Of a DNA stretch of 64,000 nt, positions 48,401 to 58,109 are shown one piece after another; position 1 is the stretch's first letter; every line of letters starts with the position of its first letter. Source of the stretch: Eumeta japonica (lineage: Eukaryota > Arthropoda > Insecta > Lepidoptera > Psychidae); contig BGZK01000877.1 of assembly GCA_005406025.1 (NCBI GenBank), positions 186,001 to 250,000 on the forward strand, in the 5' to 3' direction. A model generated the notes under the pieces. The model saw only the letters and a list, made by a program, of their open reading frames with translations. It had not been told where the DNA came from and did not search any database. Position numbers and translations under genes: made by a program.

Positions 48401-51041
48401 AACATTGAACAAAAAAATCAACAAAACTTTGGACCGTAAATAACAAATTTTGACCACAATATATGCGACAGTGTTGCAACAAATGGAGGTGTCACAAACT
48501 GCAAATTTATAAATGGCTTTAAAACGTCACTTTAAAAGAGATCGACGGCCTCGTTCTTCTTTTAAATTCGTTTCCAAATAAAAATCACTTTTAATATGAA
48601 TTTTGACTTTAGAACTAACCTGTAAAAGTGACTTTTTATGTTAGAAACGAATTGAAAAGGAAATCGTGGAAGATGAGCTTAATATAATGATCCTCGCCAT
48701 ATGCGATGGTTTAATAAAAAACATCGCGTTGACTACTTAATAGCCCAATACGACCCGGCTATTAAATAGTCAAAACATATCCAATTTAATATTACCATCG
48801 ACTTTACAAGTAAAAACATGCAAACCCTCTTTTACCTACATTATAGAAATATGAATTTTAGCGTTCATTTCTCTTATTTCATTTAATCGAAATATTATGA
48901 TGAAGTTAGCGCTGGTCTCGTGTTTATTGTGCATACCATATTTTTAGTGTAAAATAAAATATTGGAGTTTTTATTTGAAAGCGGCTGTTAGATGGGATAT
49001 TTTAGTAGAAAAAATATACCATGTTTATCTTCCTGATTTTGACGATTTTTTGATGACTCTATTAGACTTGGTACTTTAAAAGTATTTTTCAATTATCATT
49101 TCTGAAAATTAATCATAGAAGAAATTCAAAAAAAAAATCAGCTAATAAATAAAATTATCCTCAATTTGCGATGTGTATATTTGGCAACACTAGACATGGT
49201 ATAAAATTATACCAAATAGAAAGTGAACAAACACTAAATAGTTGACACTTGGCCATCTGTCTAGAAAAATAAAAATTTAAATACCAGATTGATTACAATG
49301 GAGACAAAGCACTGTTTATATATTTTTAAAAAATGTGCACTTAGAAAATTAACCAAAGACGTGTATCTTTGAATTTCAACATGAGAATTTTTTAAATGGT
49401 TCCTTGAATTATCTATGAATTTCTTCATCACAAAAGAGTCCAAACGTGGCTATTTAGAAGCTTATTGAAAAAAAACATCCCCGAATAAAATACAGTTTTA
49501 AATTCGCCTACAAATTATTTTCTCGAAATTTCCAAAAAAAAAAAATGAAATTTAGTTCAAGTTCATAGAGGCCCTGCGGGTTGTGCAGTGATTTTTATTT
49601 CAATTCTCTTTGTTTACCAAAGACCGTACGCGCGAGCGGTCGTTGCATTTGCAACGTCACCGAGGCCCGTCGCTTGGACGGTGCACAAGAACACGGGAAG
49701 CGGAGGTAGAGATGAGTAAAAATAATAGATCTTGAACTTTGAAAAACACGTTGTCAGCTGGAGTGACGTCAGCTGAAGGCGCGCGCTCTTATCGAATGTC
49801 GTTCCCGACATTTAAAAGCTTTCGAACTTTCTAGACCACTCGAGTTGTCGCCTTCTCGGAAACCCTCCATTCACGATCCTTTATTTTTTGTTTTCTCCGC
49901 GTTCCGACGTTACAGGAACGAGCGTGCGGAGTCACCGCATACGCATGGAGACGAGAGTTGAACACGCCACGCAAACAGCTGACGCAATGCGCGTTTGCGC
50001 AAAAGTTTTATTCGGAATCGTATGTGTTTCCTCGTGGAAAAGCTGTCAAAAGTCTCGTGCGCTTTATTTACCAATTAGCAGTTTAGATTTTTAGTCATGA
50101 ATCTTAATTTTTATTTAATAGCAGTGGATAAGTTGATCCGAGCTTAGATAAATTATTATTTATCCTTATTACAGAATCTTATCGTACATATAGAAAAATT
50201 ATAAACAGAGAGTTCTTAGGAATTATTGAACAAATGTTTCAGAAATCAAGTTCCTCTATATGTATAATAATTATTTCACATATGTTTATTTCACATGTGT
50301 TTTTCTTGTTCCCTCTTACTTAACACATTTTTTTCGACAATTTTTCTACAATGATCGAGGTTGCACATTCTAAATTTTTTTCACAACCGCCTTCACGGAC
50401 ACCGATTTGCATCTTTCTGCTTTGTACATGAAAAAATACGGTTGCGAATTTAATACTTTCATTAAAAAAAAGTTATGTATTAAGGGCTGTTATGCTCTAT
50501 CTTAATATATTAACGAAAAAAACCCGTGGGACTGAACTGCTCGACTTTCAGGCAGTTTCATGTTATTTTCACATATTGTGCTAGTTTTATTGACATGTGT
50601 CTTTGAACGAAACCTAAAAATGAATCGGCATTCGGAATGAGTGTCAATGTTACTACCAAAAAAAATATCATAATGATGTAATTCAAGTATAATTCCATTA
50701 CCTACGAAATAACGATATTTTCGATCGTACAAATTTACCTTTTCTCCGACTATAGTAACACTAAAAATACTTCCGATGAAAACTATGAAAATACCTACTA
50801 AATGCTATCGAAAACTATGTCAAGGATTAGATCGTGTTGGATGCGGCGGCGTATCCACGATGTCAAGTTTTGTGTGCTAGCTGTAATTTGGACAGGCGGG
50901 ACGGAAGCGGCCTCGACCGCGTTCCGACGCGAGAACGGGCGACTCACCGATGTTAGCGATTTTGTCTTCGGACTTCAGCGTGTGTATCTTCGAGAAGGAA
51001 TCGCTCCGGATCCTCCCCCGGACTCGGGAGATCATGCCCAT
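29916..51041 (-). CDS. Multi-pass membrane RING-H2 E3 ubiquitin ligase (TRC8/RNF139-RNF145-like)
   Basis: Four exons on the minus strand: 51041-50948, 48276-48100, 32801-32674 and 30704-29916. They total 1188 bases, giving 395 residues and a stop. Phases agree at every junction (1, 1, 0) with GT-AG borders. The cytosolic N-terminus SRVRGRIRSDSFSKIHTL is basic. Hydrophobic segments lie near 33-52, 56-72, 207-223, 232-246, 280-297 and 300-313. The RING is at 351-388 with ligands C351, C354, C366, H368, H371, C374, C385 and C388, and ends seven residues from the C-terminus. The context LEDVCAVCL...ARVTPCAHFFHADCL is closest to the RINGs of the ER ligases TRC8 and RNF145. Their sterol-sensing-like N-terminal half is not seen, so orthology is unproven. 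The usual Trp after the sixth ligand (LRxWL) is Cys378. The start at 51041 is the first ATG after an in-frame TAG. An alternative model begins exon 1 with an acceptor at 51090. Confidence 0.75.
31560..32040 (-). mobile_element. LINE reverse transcriptase fragment in the last RING intron
   Basis: The minus strand reads GVEFIDQNF, AVSVFCDLFKVFDCVNHGTL (from FCDLSKAFDCVNHxTL) and MDVPQGSIFGLCCFYFI (from VPQGSILGPFLFLVY), interrupted by stops. It is the same clade as the other RT fragments in the window. Confidence 0.75.
32674..32801 (-). CDS. RING ligase gene, exon 3
   Basis: Acceptor TTCGTTACAG before 32801, donor GTAAAT after 32674. Encodes LARRLRAPGACALGVL and then LMFMQMNNLSTMISQ, an amphipathic stretch. 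The first two bases complete a Glu codon with exon 2. Confidence 0.75.
33917..34100 (-). mobile_element. Helitron-like non-autonomous 3' end
   Basis: On the minus strand the sequence ends GGCAAAAG then CTAG at 33920-33917, followed by T. A GC-rich imperfect hairpin (ACGCGGGCGGAGCAGCAGGC) comes just before. This mirrors the terminus at 10677. The 5' end is not defined. Confidence 0.55.
34893..35030 (+). repeat. 37 bp minisatellite, about 3.7 copies
   Basis: The unit contains GGTATGAGAATAACCGCC followed by ATTTAATGAAATAG. Copies differ at only one to three positions, so the array is young. It lies in the large RING intron. Confidence 0.85.
36585..36700 (+). mobile_element. tRNA-derived SINE-like sequence
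   Basis: Has a Pol III A-box-like TAGCTCAGTGATTG and, 43 bases later, a B-box-like GCTCGATTCTG. It cannot fold as a complete tRNA. The downstream body (to about 37140) is not assigned. Confidence 0.5.
37262..37530 (-). mobile_element. LINE ORF2 C-terminus and 3' end
   Basis: The minus frame ends RNFLPRTVKLWNDL...YSFLKGRQRISDF, the usual C-terminus of a lepidopteran CR1-like LINE. It is followed by the shared 3' block (GTCATCGCCGCCCGTGGAC on the plus strand). It gives the orientation of the sister fragments at 2815, 40307 and 51825. Confidence 0.7.
37765..37860 (+). promoter_or_regulatory. TATA box and probable untranslated first exon
   Basis: TATAAAAG at 37765-37772, then an ATG-free stretch to a donor AAATTG|GTGAGATT at about 37860. 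It lies on the strand opposite to the RING gene, inside its large intron. No following exon was found within a few kb. It could be the distant leader of the neuroparsin-like gene at 55.3 kb, whose ATG exon begins after an acceptor. Confidence 0.4.
37861..40306. other. Intronic AT-rich stretch
   Basis: Contains a dispersed repeat at about 38500-38780 (words like GAGGGATCTTAATGAAAC) and a TA/TG microsatellite at 39359-39412. No gene recognised. Confidence 0.4.
40307..40510 (-). mobile_element. LINE 3' end copy
   Basis: Carries the same blocks as 37262-37360 and 51825-52030: CGGCCGTCCATGGACATTCG, then AGGAGTCACGGGTGCGTTGC, then CTCTCACTCACTGG. No ORF remains. Confidence 0.65.
40511..46300. other. 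Intronic stretch, no gene recognised
   Basis: Mostly AT-rich. A strongly CpG-rich patch at 41440-41545 might be a promoter or regulatory element. A short frame with a hydrophobic segment at 44765-44950 runs into a CAGGAGCGGATCCAGC word that looks like a transposon end. Frames on both strands at 44280-44575 have no splice support. Confidence 0.35.
46308..46600 (+). mobile_element. tRNA-derived SINE-like sequence
   Basis: Begins with a tRNA-like head (AGAGCGGTAGTCGCTTAGAG, then GGGCTCGATCGTG as a degenerate B box), followed by a body with TCGAAGACCACGCTAAGCCG and a short A-rich tail near 46560. The head is too diverged to be a functional tRNA. Confidence 0.5.
47291..47399. repeat. Long imperfect AT-rich inverted repeat
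   Basis: Arms start GAGAAT...TTTCTAATAA and consist largely of AATAAATTAATAATTAAT words, meeting near 47342. It could be a tiny MITE or a simple AT palindrome. There is no coding content. Confidence 0.75.
47520..47580. repeat. Perfect 26 bp-arm hairpin with 9-base loop
   Basis: Positions 47520-47545 are exactly complementary to 47555-47580. The arm contains TTGCATTAGTAGCAAAT. It lies in the large RING intron, 120 bp from the inverted repeat at 47291-47399. Confidence 0.9.
48100..48276 (-). CDS. RING ligase gene, exon 2 (two membrane segments)
   Basis: Acceptor TTTTTTTTAG, donor GTAACA. Encodes WLLSLVLLLPYWAPRGLL and LMAAYTCLVLPVLISANY, a hairpin of two membrane helices, then RWYPAVAKIAQ. 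The correct frame is not the longest one here. Confidence 0.75.
49755..49840 (+). promoter_or_regulatory. Possible promoter: CRE-like site and TATA-like box
   Basis: A palindromic TGACGTCA at about 49764-49771, followed 40 bases on by ATTTAAAAG, in a GC-richer region. It lies in a RING intron on the opposite strand. It could drive a plus-strand leader, possibly of the neuroparsin-like gene, but no donor or transcript evidence exists. Confidence 0.25.
50948..51041 (-). CDS. RING ligase gene, first coding exon
   Basis: Encodes MGMISRVRGRIRSDSFSK, continuing to DKIANI, with donor GTGAGT at 50947. The CpG-rich sequence just upstream (51100-51350) with a CGCAGTGTG initiator-like word fits a promoter. 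If exon 1 instead starts at an acceptor near 51090, further 5' exons would lie above 51.3 kb, and I found none. Confidence 0.6.
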
Positions 51042-51824
51042 CTTTTGTCCAGGAAGTATGTAGCTCTTGGTCACAACGGAACTGCTCCACTACGAGACCG
51101 GGTTTAAAGAAAAACGACCAGATTAACGAAAGAACACCGAAGGAAACTTGCGCACACTGCGTGGAAATGTAGCGGAGTACGTTCTCATCCGGTGAAGTTT
51201 GACACATCAATGCGCGCGCGACGGAAGTTTGGGCGGGCGGGCGTCGCATGGCGTCGCTATCGCCACGCCTATCGTACCAATCTCGATCGACGACTTGTAA
51301 GATTTGATCTGCGACGTATCGTATCGCCCGTCTCGAACTGGCGAACATTTATCTCGGCCTTGACAAACGAGCAATGTATCGCATCAGCTTACGAATCGAA
51401 TGGGAAACAGATTTTTTTTTCTCAAAGGAAAAACATGCGTGAGACCACGCAGATACCCACGTTGCATTCACGAGTTTATTATTAGAATGTCCATGTCACT
51501 GACTCACGAAGTCGGATGTTGTTTATAAAATAAAAATGATTATATTGATGGCGTGCTTACAAATTATTTGTGAGAATATTTAAATTATGTTACAGCGAAA
51601 GTAACTATACACGGAAAAATAAATATCTAATAAATATCCGGCAATTAGTTAATTGCATTTAACTTGTAATTAGTTAATACATTTAACTTGTAATTATGAG
51701 TAATAACCACCCATAATTAATTAATAGTTTATAAAGCGTTTCGAGAAAATTAAAAAAAACTATAGCTCGAGTCCTAAACTAATCACTAAGTTGGTAGTCT
51801 GTACAGCGATAGCAGTACATTTTT

Positions 51825-52030
51825 GTATAGTATTTACGAGGAGCAAACAAACAGGCCAGCCACCAGAAAGTAAGATAGTCACCGCCGTCCATGGACATTC
51901 GCAACCCCAGAGGAGTCACCGGCGCATCGCCTGCCACTTGAATAGGAATACGATATCCGATGCAGGGGGTCACGGAAACTCTCACTCACTGGACGAAATG
52001 AAACATCAGTGGCTGTTATTTCACGCCTGT
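51825..52030 (-). mobile_element. LINE 3' end copy
   Basis: Contains GTCACCGCCGTCCATGGACA, GAGGAGTCACCGGCGCATCG and CTCTCACTCACTGGACGAA. The minus frame reads VAGDAPVTPLGLRMSMDGGD, the translated-through tail typical of the family. Confidence 0.65.
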
Positions 52031-55000
52031 ATCTAAAGTTCTACTTTGTCTTCATGATATTTCTTTTCTTTTGAACTAAATTTTGCTCGACCAATTAAAA
52101 CTTTGTTTAAAATATTTAATATTTAAAAGTGGTTTACATAGCACTCTAAAACTGGCTTAAACTGACATATACCTATATATACAGCACATATTAAATACGA
52201 TAAAGAAATACCAATAAGATTTACCTCAATATAGTACATGACTTACGTATACTTACCTTTATATAGATACAAGATCGAAGAAATTTGAGATGCAGGAAAT
52301 TGTTACAACTGACTTTCTAAATGAAATTTCAACATATTCAAAAATTTATTTGGTATTTCCACAGATTTGAGTGATTTCATTGCGTAGCCCACTTTACCGA
52401 ATTAGTAATTTAAATATTATTATATTACATATAATAAATATATCATATATATTACTTTAAGATGACATGCAATTATTAAGCATAGACAACAACATTTATT
52501 TAATTTTCTTAAATTACAGGAAATAGAATATTAATATCAATTAAGAAAATGAGTAACGCTAATAATATTCTTAATCAACGACAGAATTTTTCTTATCAAT
52601 ACGAAGAGTTCCTGAACCATGACGAAAATCATAGTAACATATGGCGTTTAGTAACAAATATCTTTTTTTTTTTGAGAAAGAAACGACCAAAATATTTTTA
52701 AACAGCCATAAAGATATTAACACAATAATGTAATTAGATTTAATGTAACAGAATTAACATGAAAACACGATTGTTTCATGTTAATTTTGCTACATTAAAA
52801 ATAATGATCAATCAGCTAAACAAAGCCATTTCTTACTGAACAATAATAATTGGACACGTCCGAAGACCGTTTATCGACCGCGCTGCGGTTTGCAATTAAT
52901 GAATTATTACGATCGTCGCAAACCGCAAACCTCATTTTTACCAGTAACTCCACGCTAGGCGCGATGTCACAGCATTATTGCCGGCCAAAGTTCAATACAA
53001 CGCCGTTATTTAATGCATGTCGCATTGTACGCGCGCGTGTGTGCGGCGTGTGTATGTGTGTGTGTTTTTTTTCTTTCATTTCGAAAATTTTTATGAAATC
53101 AATAAATGATTTTTAAGTGTTGATTCGAGTGAGCGTCGATACAGTCACCATTTTTGACAGGTGAGAATTGTATTAAAAGTATATATTAATTCATCAAAAT
53201 ATTCAAACTTGCAATTGTATTAGGTACAAATGGTACACGACTCACCACATGTAACACGATATCATTATAATGATTTATTTTATTCTATGTCATACGTTCC
53301 ATACTACTCGGCTAATAGTTCTCATCGCCCGTAAGACATACATTTGCCCTCCCGATATAGTTAAAAATATGTCAACTATATGTATACATATGTGTGTGTA
53401 GTTTTTTGAAATGTATAAAATAAGTGTACACAAAAAGTGTCTGTAATACACGGATACCTCCGCAACGTTACGTCTGGAACTATCCTGTGGGGATAATGTA
53501 GATATTGTTGTCGGATCGGTATCACGGCGGATGAATCTCTGTATACCCGAATCATAAAACGTGATTTGACATTAAATCAGACTTATCCCTATTCATTGGA
53601 TGTCTATTCATTGCGGATACCGAATTAAATAGCTTTAGTTACGGAAAATTACGGAAACTAGTAATCGTCGTTGGCTTGGTTTTGATGAAGTATTGTTCAC
53701 GCACATAACTCAACAAAACAGACTCATTTTTTCGTTTTATTCCGACTGTGATATTATTGAGACTACACTGAGAGACGAGTGATATACGAGAGTAGGAGTA
53801 GGTCAGCATAATCTGGTACAAACGATTGATTTAATCTACCAAATATATTTCGCTAAGATCCTAAAGTCCATAGATTTAATGTGCTGGTTTTCAAAAGGCA
53901 TACGTTTAATGCTCAGAATGTAAGACATATTTTAATGAATTATTGAATGTAATTAAAGGTAAAATTTCATTTTACAAATCCAATATGTCTCAAAGACAAA
54001 AAAACTTACTTAATATCATAGATAACATAAAATATGAGACTAATTCCGGACAACTTTTGAAATATAAATAATCTGGAATCTGGTTTGAAAGTTAAAAGTC
54101 AGTCTAGTTAGAGTCCTTGAAGTCAGAGGCGTTGACATTATTCATTTTTCAATTTTTCTCTTTAATGAATTATTGTAGTAGAAAACATCAAAATATCTAT
54201 TATACTCCTCTCCACAGATGCAAAATAAATTTTTAGCATCGTCCAACCCTCAGCGCCACCTTTGGTATTTCTACAAAAGTGTCTTGCATCGATATATCAT
54301 TTAGCATATGCAAAATTAATAGTTTTTTTCAAACATTAAGGATACCTACCTTGAATTCAAAAATAACATGATAAGTATTCTAAATTCAAAAGATACTTTA
54401 CCTATGGATAGTAATTCCCTCAATTTTGATGCTTTTTTTTTTTATTTACATGGGAAACCTAGCTTGCGAAATATTTTTATGTTATTATATATTTATGTCG
54501 TTCTCAATAATTGTACCATTTCAAGGAACATTGAAACAGAAACACACAACTGACCACCAAGAAGTGTAACCTCATATATACCAACTCCACAGGTCCTGAT
54601 TAAGTAAATTAAAGAAAACCTATCATCATATTTTAGAAGACATCTTCATAATCTATATATCGATACCACAAAATTGTGAGAATTTTTTTACAATTTTACA
54701 GCATAATAATTCATCGAACACACGACCAATAAAGCTATTATATTAGTATTTGGTTTTGATAAGAACTTATACCCAACTTTCAAATAAGTTTTAAAAGTAA
54801 TAAAATGCTCTAAGTACTAAGTGTTGTCTTTTATATACATCTCTGTAACGAAGGTGCATACTTGTGAACCATGTTCAAAGCTGAAACATAGATTTTACAC
54901 AAGAGCATTCAAAAATTATGTCGAATAAAGAAACTTTATTGGAGAATTGGATTATTATTATAGAACAATTGAATTTTATTTTTCAAGTGAGCGTCCACAT

Positions 55001-55300
55001 TTTTGTGGAAGTTTACTTAGGGTACAAAATCCAATTAATTGACATGTACTGGAATTTTTTTTTATGAAAAATTAACCTATATTTATTTTTTAGGAAAGTA
55101 ATTGCATTTTTTTATTAAAATGTGTCCAACCTAACTGATTATTAGCATAATTTATTTCTATTATGTTTGATAAGAGCTACATCTAAGTCTCCAGTAATTA
55201 AAATTTAATTCTATCTATACATTAAGAAAATATTTTAAAAACCGATTCGCGAATAGATGTATCGAATTTTTCAATAAAACTAAATGCATTCTACATTTTC
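52031..55300. other. Non-coding stretch upstream of the neuroparsin-like gene
   Basis: AT-rich. A GC-richer patch at 52850-53060 ends in a (TG)n run at 53031-53064. No exon with credible splice sites was seen, although an untranslated leader of the downstream gene may lie here. Confidence 0.4.
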
Positions 55301-55321
55301 AACAGATTATATATAGCCAAA

Positions 55322-55473
55322 ATGCAGCTACTTCGTTTGATGGTCATATGCGCTGCGGTGGGTTATTCGGCCGCCTACTATCACGACTCGCCGCAAGGCT
55401 TAGGACTGCGTGACGTCATTGAACCTCGTGACGTCATTGAAAATTACGAAACAGCCGTCCAGAAAAGAGACGA
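55322..55473 (+). CDS. Neuroparsin-like gene, exon 1
   Basis: Signal peptide, propeptide and the KR site. The donor is GA|GTACGT. The coding sequence contains a 13-base direct repeat, GTGACGTCATTGA, twice 18 bases apart. Each copy embeds the palindrome TGACGTCA. Confidence 0.75.
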
Positions 55474-57800
55474 GTACGTACTACAATTGTAATATCCTAG
55501 TGCAATTTTCTATTCACAATTAGAACTCGTAAGAATAAATTGTTTTTATTCCGTCTCACATTTTATAAATACTTTTTCTTATCACTTTGCGATTTGGTAA
55601 GAGTAATAATGGTTGGGTGGCAAAGAATTTTGGCTTAAAACCAGTAGATACCCAGTTTTAATCCTGACCGCAGGCAAAATTCTTAATAAATATTTTGCTT
55701 GAGTCAAATTTACCCACTCGCTCCATATCTTGGAGAGTGGGTAAGTCTGTCTATCCTGCACGCTGTCGCCACATTGGCAGTCCCCAACTGGTGGGAAAAG
55801 CACAAAGTGTAAATTCTTTGATCCGAAATTAAAGAAATAGTGGGAGAACATGCCTCCGCAGTTGGGTAGAAAGTTCTTTCTTTCTCATTTTCAGTGTATT
55901 AACGTATAGTATTTATTTACATTCCAAAAATTTATATGAAAAAAATTCAGGAAACTTAAATGCTACAAAAACCATTAAAAAATGTCTTTTTTTTTGCGAA
56001 ATATTTATTTTTGCCCCATATTTATTTTTGACCTTGACCGCGTGCATTTAAAATAAGTGGATAACAAACATTCATAGAGATATAGAAAAACATGTGTCGT
56101 TTTCAAACTAATGTTATTTACACATTTACTTACGTTTACGTAGGTAGACGAAGAGTTCGACGAACGACGTACTGTCACGCACAACATGGCTTGACTCACT
56201 CTCCGTTTATATTCAAATGGATATTTTAATGTTCAATTAATTCTCCAGGGAGCTAGTAGCCTGCCCGGTCTGTGATCAATTCTTGGATGACGAGTGCACG
56301 GTGCTGAAGAACGGAAAGCGCTATAAGAAATGCGCGTTCGGCACTTACATCAATGAGGTCTGCGGCAACCAAAGGGACTGCTACAGGGTAAGGATTGTAC
56401 TGTAACCGCGGGCGAGTCCCTTTCAGTTAGCCTTCTCTCAGGATAATGTACAATAGCGTTGCGGCGTTATTTTGTTTTAACATTTCTAACCCTTTCTCTC
56501 CCGCTTTGCCATGCGTTAATTAAAATTTAGTATTATCGCATGTACTATTGCGATAAATAAGATATGCTTGTAACTTTAGGACGAATTTAATGTTAGATAG
56601 ATTTACAAACGTATTGGTTAAGAATGATTTATATCGGGTAAAACGAGCGAGTCTGTAGCTGCAGCGAGAATGAGCTGTCCCGCGCACGGCGCGTCCGCTG
56701 CAATCCTCACAATTGATCGTTGCTGTTAATTGATGCCTTAACATTTAGAAATAATTATTGTTTCCAATCCTGATTCTATTCTCGATTTAGAACCCGGTTC
56801 TGTCCTCAGATTCCAATGCAGTTCCAGACGCGACGGAAGGAGCAATAGCGAAGGGAAGGGTCTCTACGCTATTGCTTTTTCCATTCCGGCGGGCCCAAAA
56901 CAACGCCTTAGAGAAGAAGAGTCTCTCTATAGAACTATCCTTCTCATGCAACGTAATGAATGAAAAGGACAGCCCTATAGAGAGACTCTTGTCTAGGGCT
57001 TCATGCTAGGCCTGCAGAAGATAATCTACGTCTGTATACAAAATTATATAGAGACTTTCAGCCGTTTCGGACAACAACTCGGAAAAACAAGCAGACAGAT
57101 ATTTTATTAACATAATACATGGCCTATCATTTGCATAAAAGCATGTTCTTCATATATCCCAATTTTAATCAACTCCGAATGATCCTTTGTTTAGTTATAA
57201 GAGGATACAGGCAAACAAACAGATATGTATACAATTTTTTTAAATTAGTAAACGTGGATTAATTATGTCATGAAACGAATATTTATCACAAAGTTTAACA
57301 AAATAATTTTATATATGTGGCCAAATTTATATATTAATAAGTATTGTAGATCACAGATTGATAGATACTGCTAATGTTAATGTCCTAAAAGTAGAGTAAG
57401 AAATGGCGTAACTCTCATTATCTATTGCACTCTATTCGCTTTCCGGTTTCATCATTTCACGTTTTGATTATGAGAATCCTGAAATAAAAGTGTATCCTCA
57501 ACTTTTATATCATTACTTGTGTTATTCAACAAAGACAATGCGTTACTGAAACCCGAAAAAAAAATCATTTTTCAGGGCCCGAAACAATACTGCACGGAGA
57601 AAATGGCGGAAGATAAATTGGGCGCGAAATGTGCGCACGGCTACACGTGCAACGCGCAGCTGCACGAGTGCGTCGGGCTGTTCAACGAGCTGGACAGCCT
57701 GCAGCTGGCCGGCCTCAGGCACTACTACATTCTGCCCGAGGACAACACCAACAGCTACATCGATAAGTACCGCTTGGCGCGTTCACACCACCTCTACTGA
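55322..57800 (+). CDS. Neuroparsin-like secreted cysteine-rich prohormone
   Basis: Three exons: 55322-55473, 56249-56387 and 57576-57800. They total 516 bases, giving 171 residues and a TGA. Phases agree (2, then 0) and borders are GT-AG. The ATG at 55322 has a good context (AGCCAAAATG). Residues 1-18 form a signal peptide (MQLLRLMVICAAVGYSAA). A short acidic propeptide follows with two RDVIE repeats (30-34, 36-40), then Lys48-Arg49, a likely convertase site. Ten cysteines follow: 56, 59, 67, 79, 89, 95, 103, 116, 122 and 129. The spacing CAFG..., CGNQRDCYRGPKQYC and GAKCAHGYTC resembles neuroparsin/ovary ecdysteroidogenic hormone and the related IGFBP N-terminal fold, but the usual 12-cysteine count is not met. 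The tail after C129 (ELDSLQLAGLRHYYILPED) has no cysteine. Neuroparsins are neurosecretory hormones acting on reproduction and metabolism, and that role is inferred here. An acceptor at 55304-55305 implies an upstream untranslated exon. Confidence 0.75.
56249..56387 (+). CDS. Neuroparsin-like gene, exon 2
   Basis: Acceptor TTCTCCAG, donor GTAAGG. Encodes 46 residues with the first six cysteines of the domain (CPVCDQFLDDEC... to CGNQRDCYR). Confidence 0.8.
56851..56990. repeat. Nested inverted repeats in the second intron of the neuroparsin-like gene
   Basis: AGCAATAGCG (56851-56860) pairs with 56877-56886. AAGAGTCTCTCTATAG (56917-56932) pairs exactly with 56975-56990. The surrounding text is GC-richer than the intron and looks like an inserted element. 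Confidence 0.7.
57576..57800 (+). CDS. Neuroparsin-like gene, exon 3
   Basis: Acceptor CATTTTTCAG. Encodes residues 98-171 with the last four cysteines and the cysteine-free tail, ending ARSHHLY. The 3' untranslated region runs to about 58105 with AATAAA at 58082-58087. Confidence 0.8.
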   Translation, partial: GPKQYCTEKMAEDKLGAKCAHGYTCNAQLHECVGLFNELDSLQLAGLRHYYILPEDNTNSYIDKYRLARSHHLY

Positions 57801-58081
57801 AAATGCTTTGGACCTCCCTGTTTCAGAAATAATTTCCTGTCGACAAAAGATCTCGTTATATTATAATTGTTATTTATTGCTAGAGTGTAGTATTTATAAT
57901 TGCAAGTATTACTAGAAAATATGTATAAATATTGAAATATTTAAAACCAGTTGTGACTGGTTTGCCTATTCATTCAAGCATTGTATATTAAGAAATTGAC
58001 ACTAAATACTTTTTAAATTATTATTAAAATGTGAATGACTGCCGTATAAATATTGGACATTTACATTGTACAAGGCTGCAA

Positions 58082-58087
58082 AATAAA
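58082..58087 (+). terminator. Polyadenylation signal AATAAA of the neuroparsin-like gene
   Basis: First clean AATAAA in a T-rich downstream context, about 280 bases after the stop codon. Confidence 0.5.
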
Positions 58088-58109
58088 TGAATTAATTTTA
58101 TCCATGTCT

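Noticed and set aside
48111..48482. A 123-codon minus-strand frame across RING exon 2
   Set aside because: It runs through the intron and uses the wrong frame. The splice-bounded frame gives two membrane helices and fits both neighbours.
50953..51348. A 131-codon minus-strand frame around RING exon 1
   Set aside because: It lacks splice support and overlaps the CpG-rich promoter-like region. The exon 1 frame is a different one.
57631..57915. A 94-codon plus-strand frame overlapping the last neuroparsin-like exon
   Set aside because: It is rich in Thr, Arg and Ser from out-of-frame reading of the real exon, and does not join exon 2 in phase.
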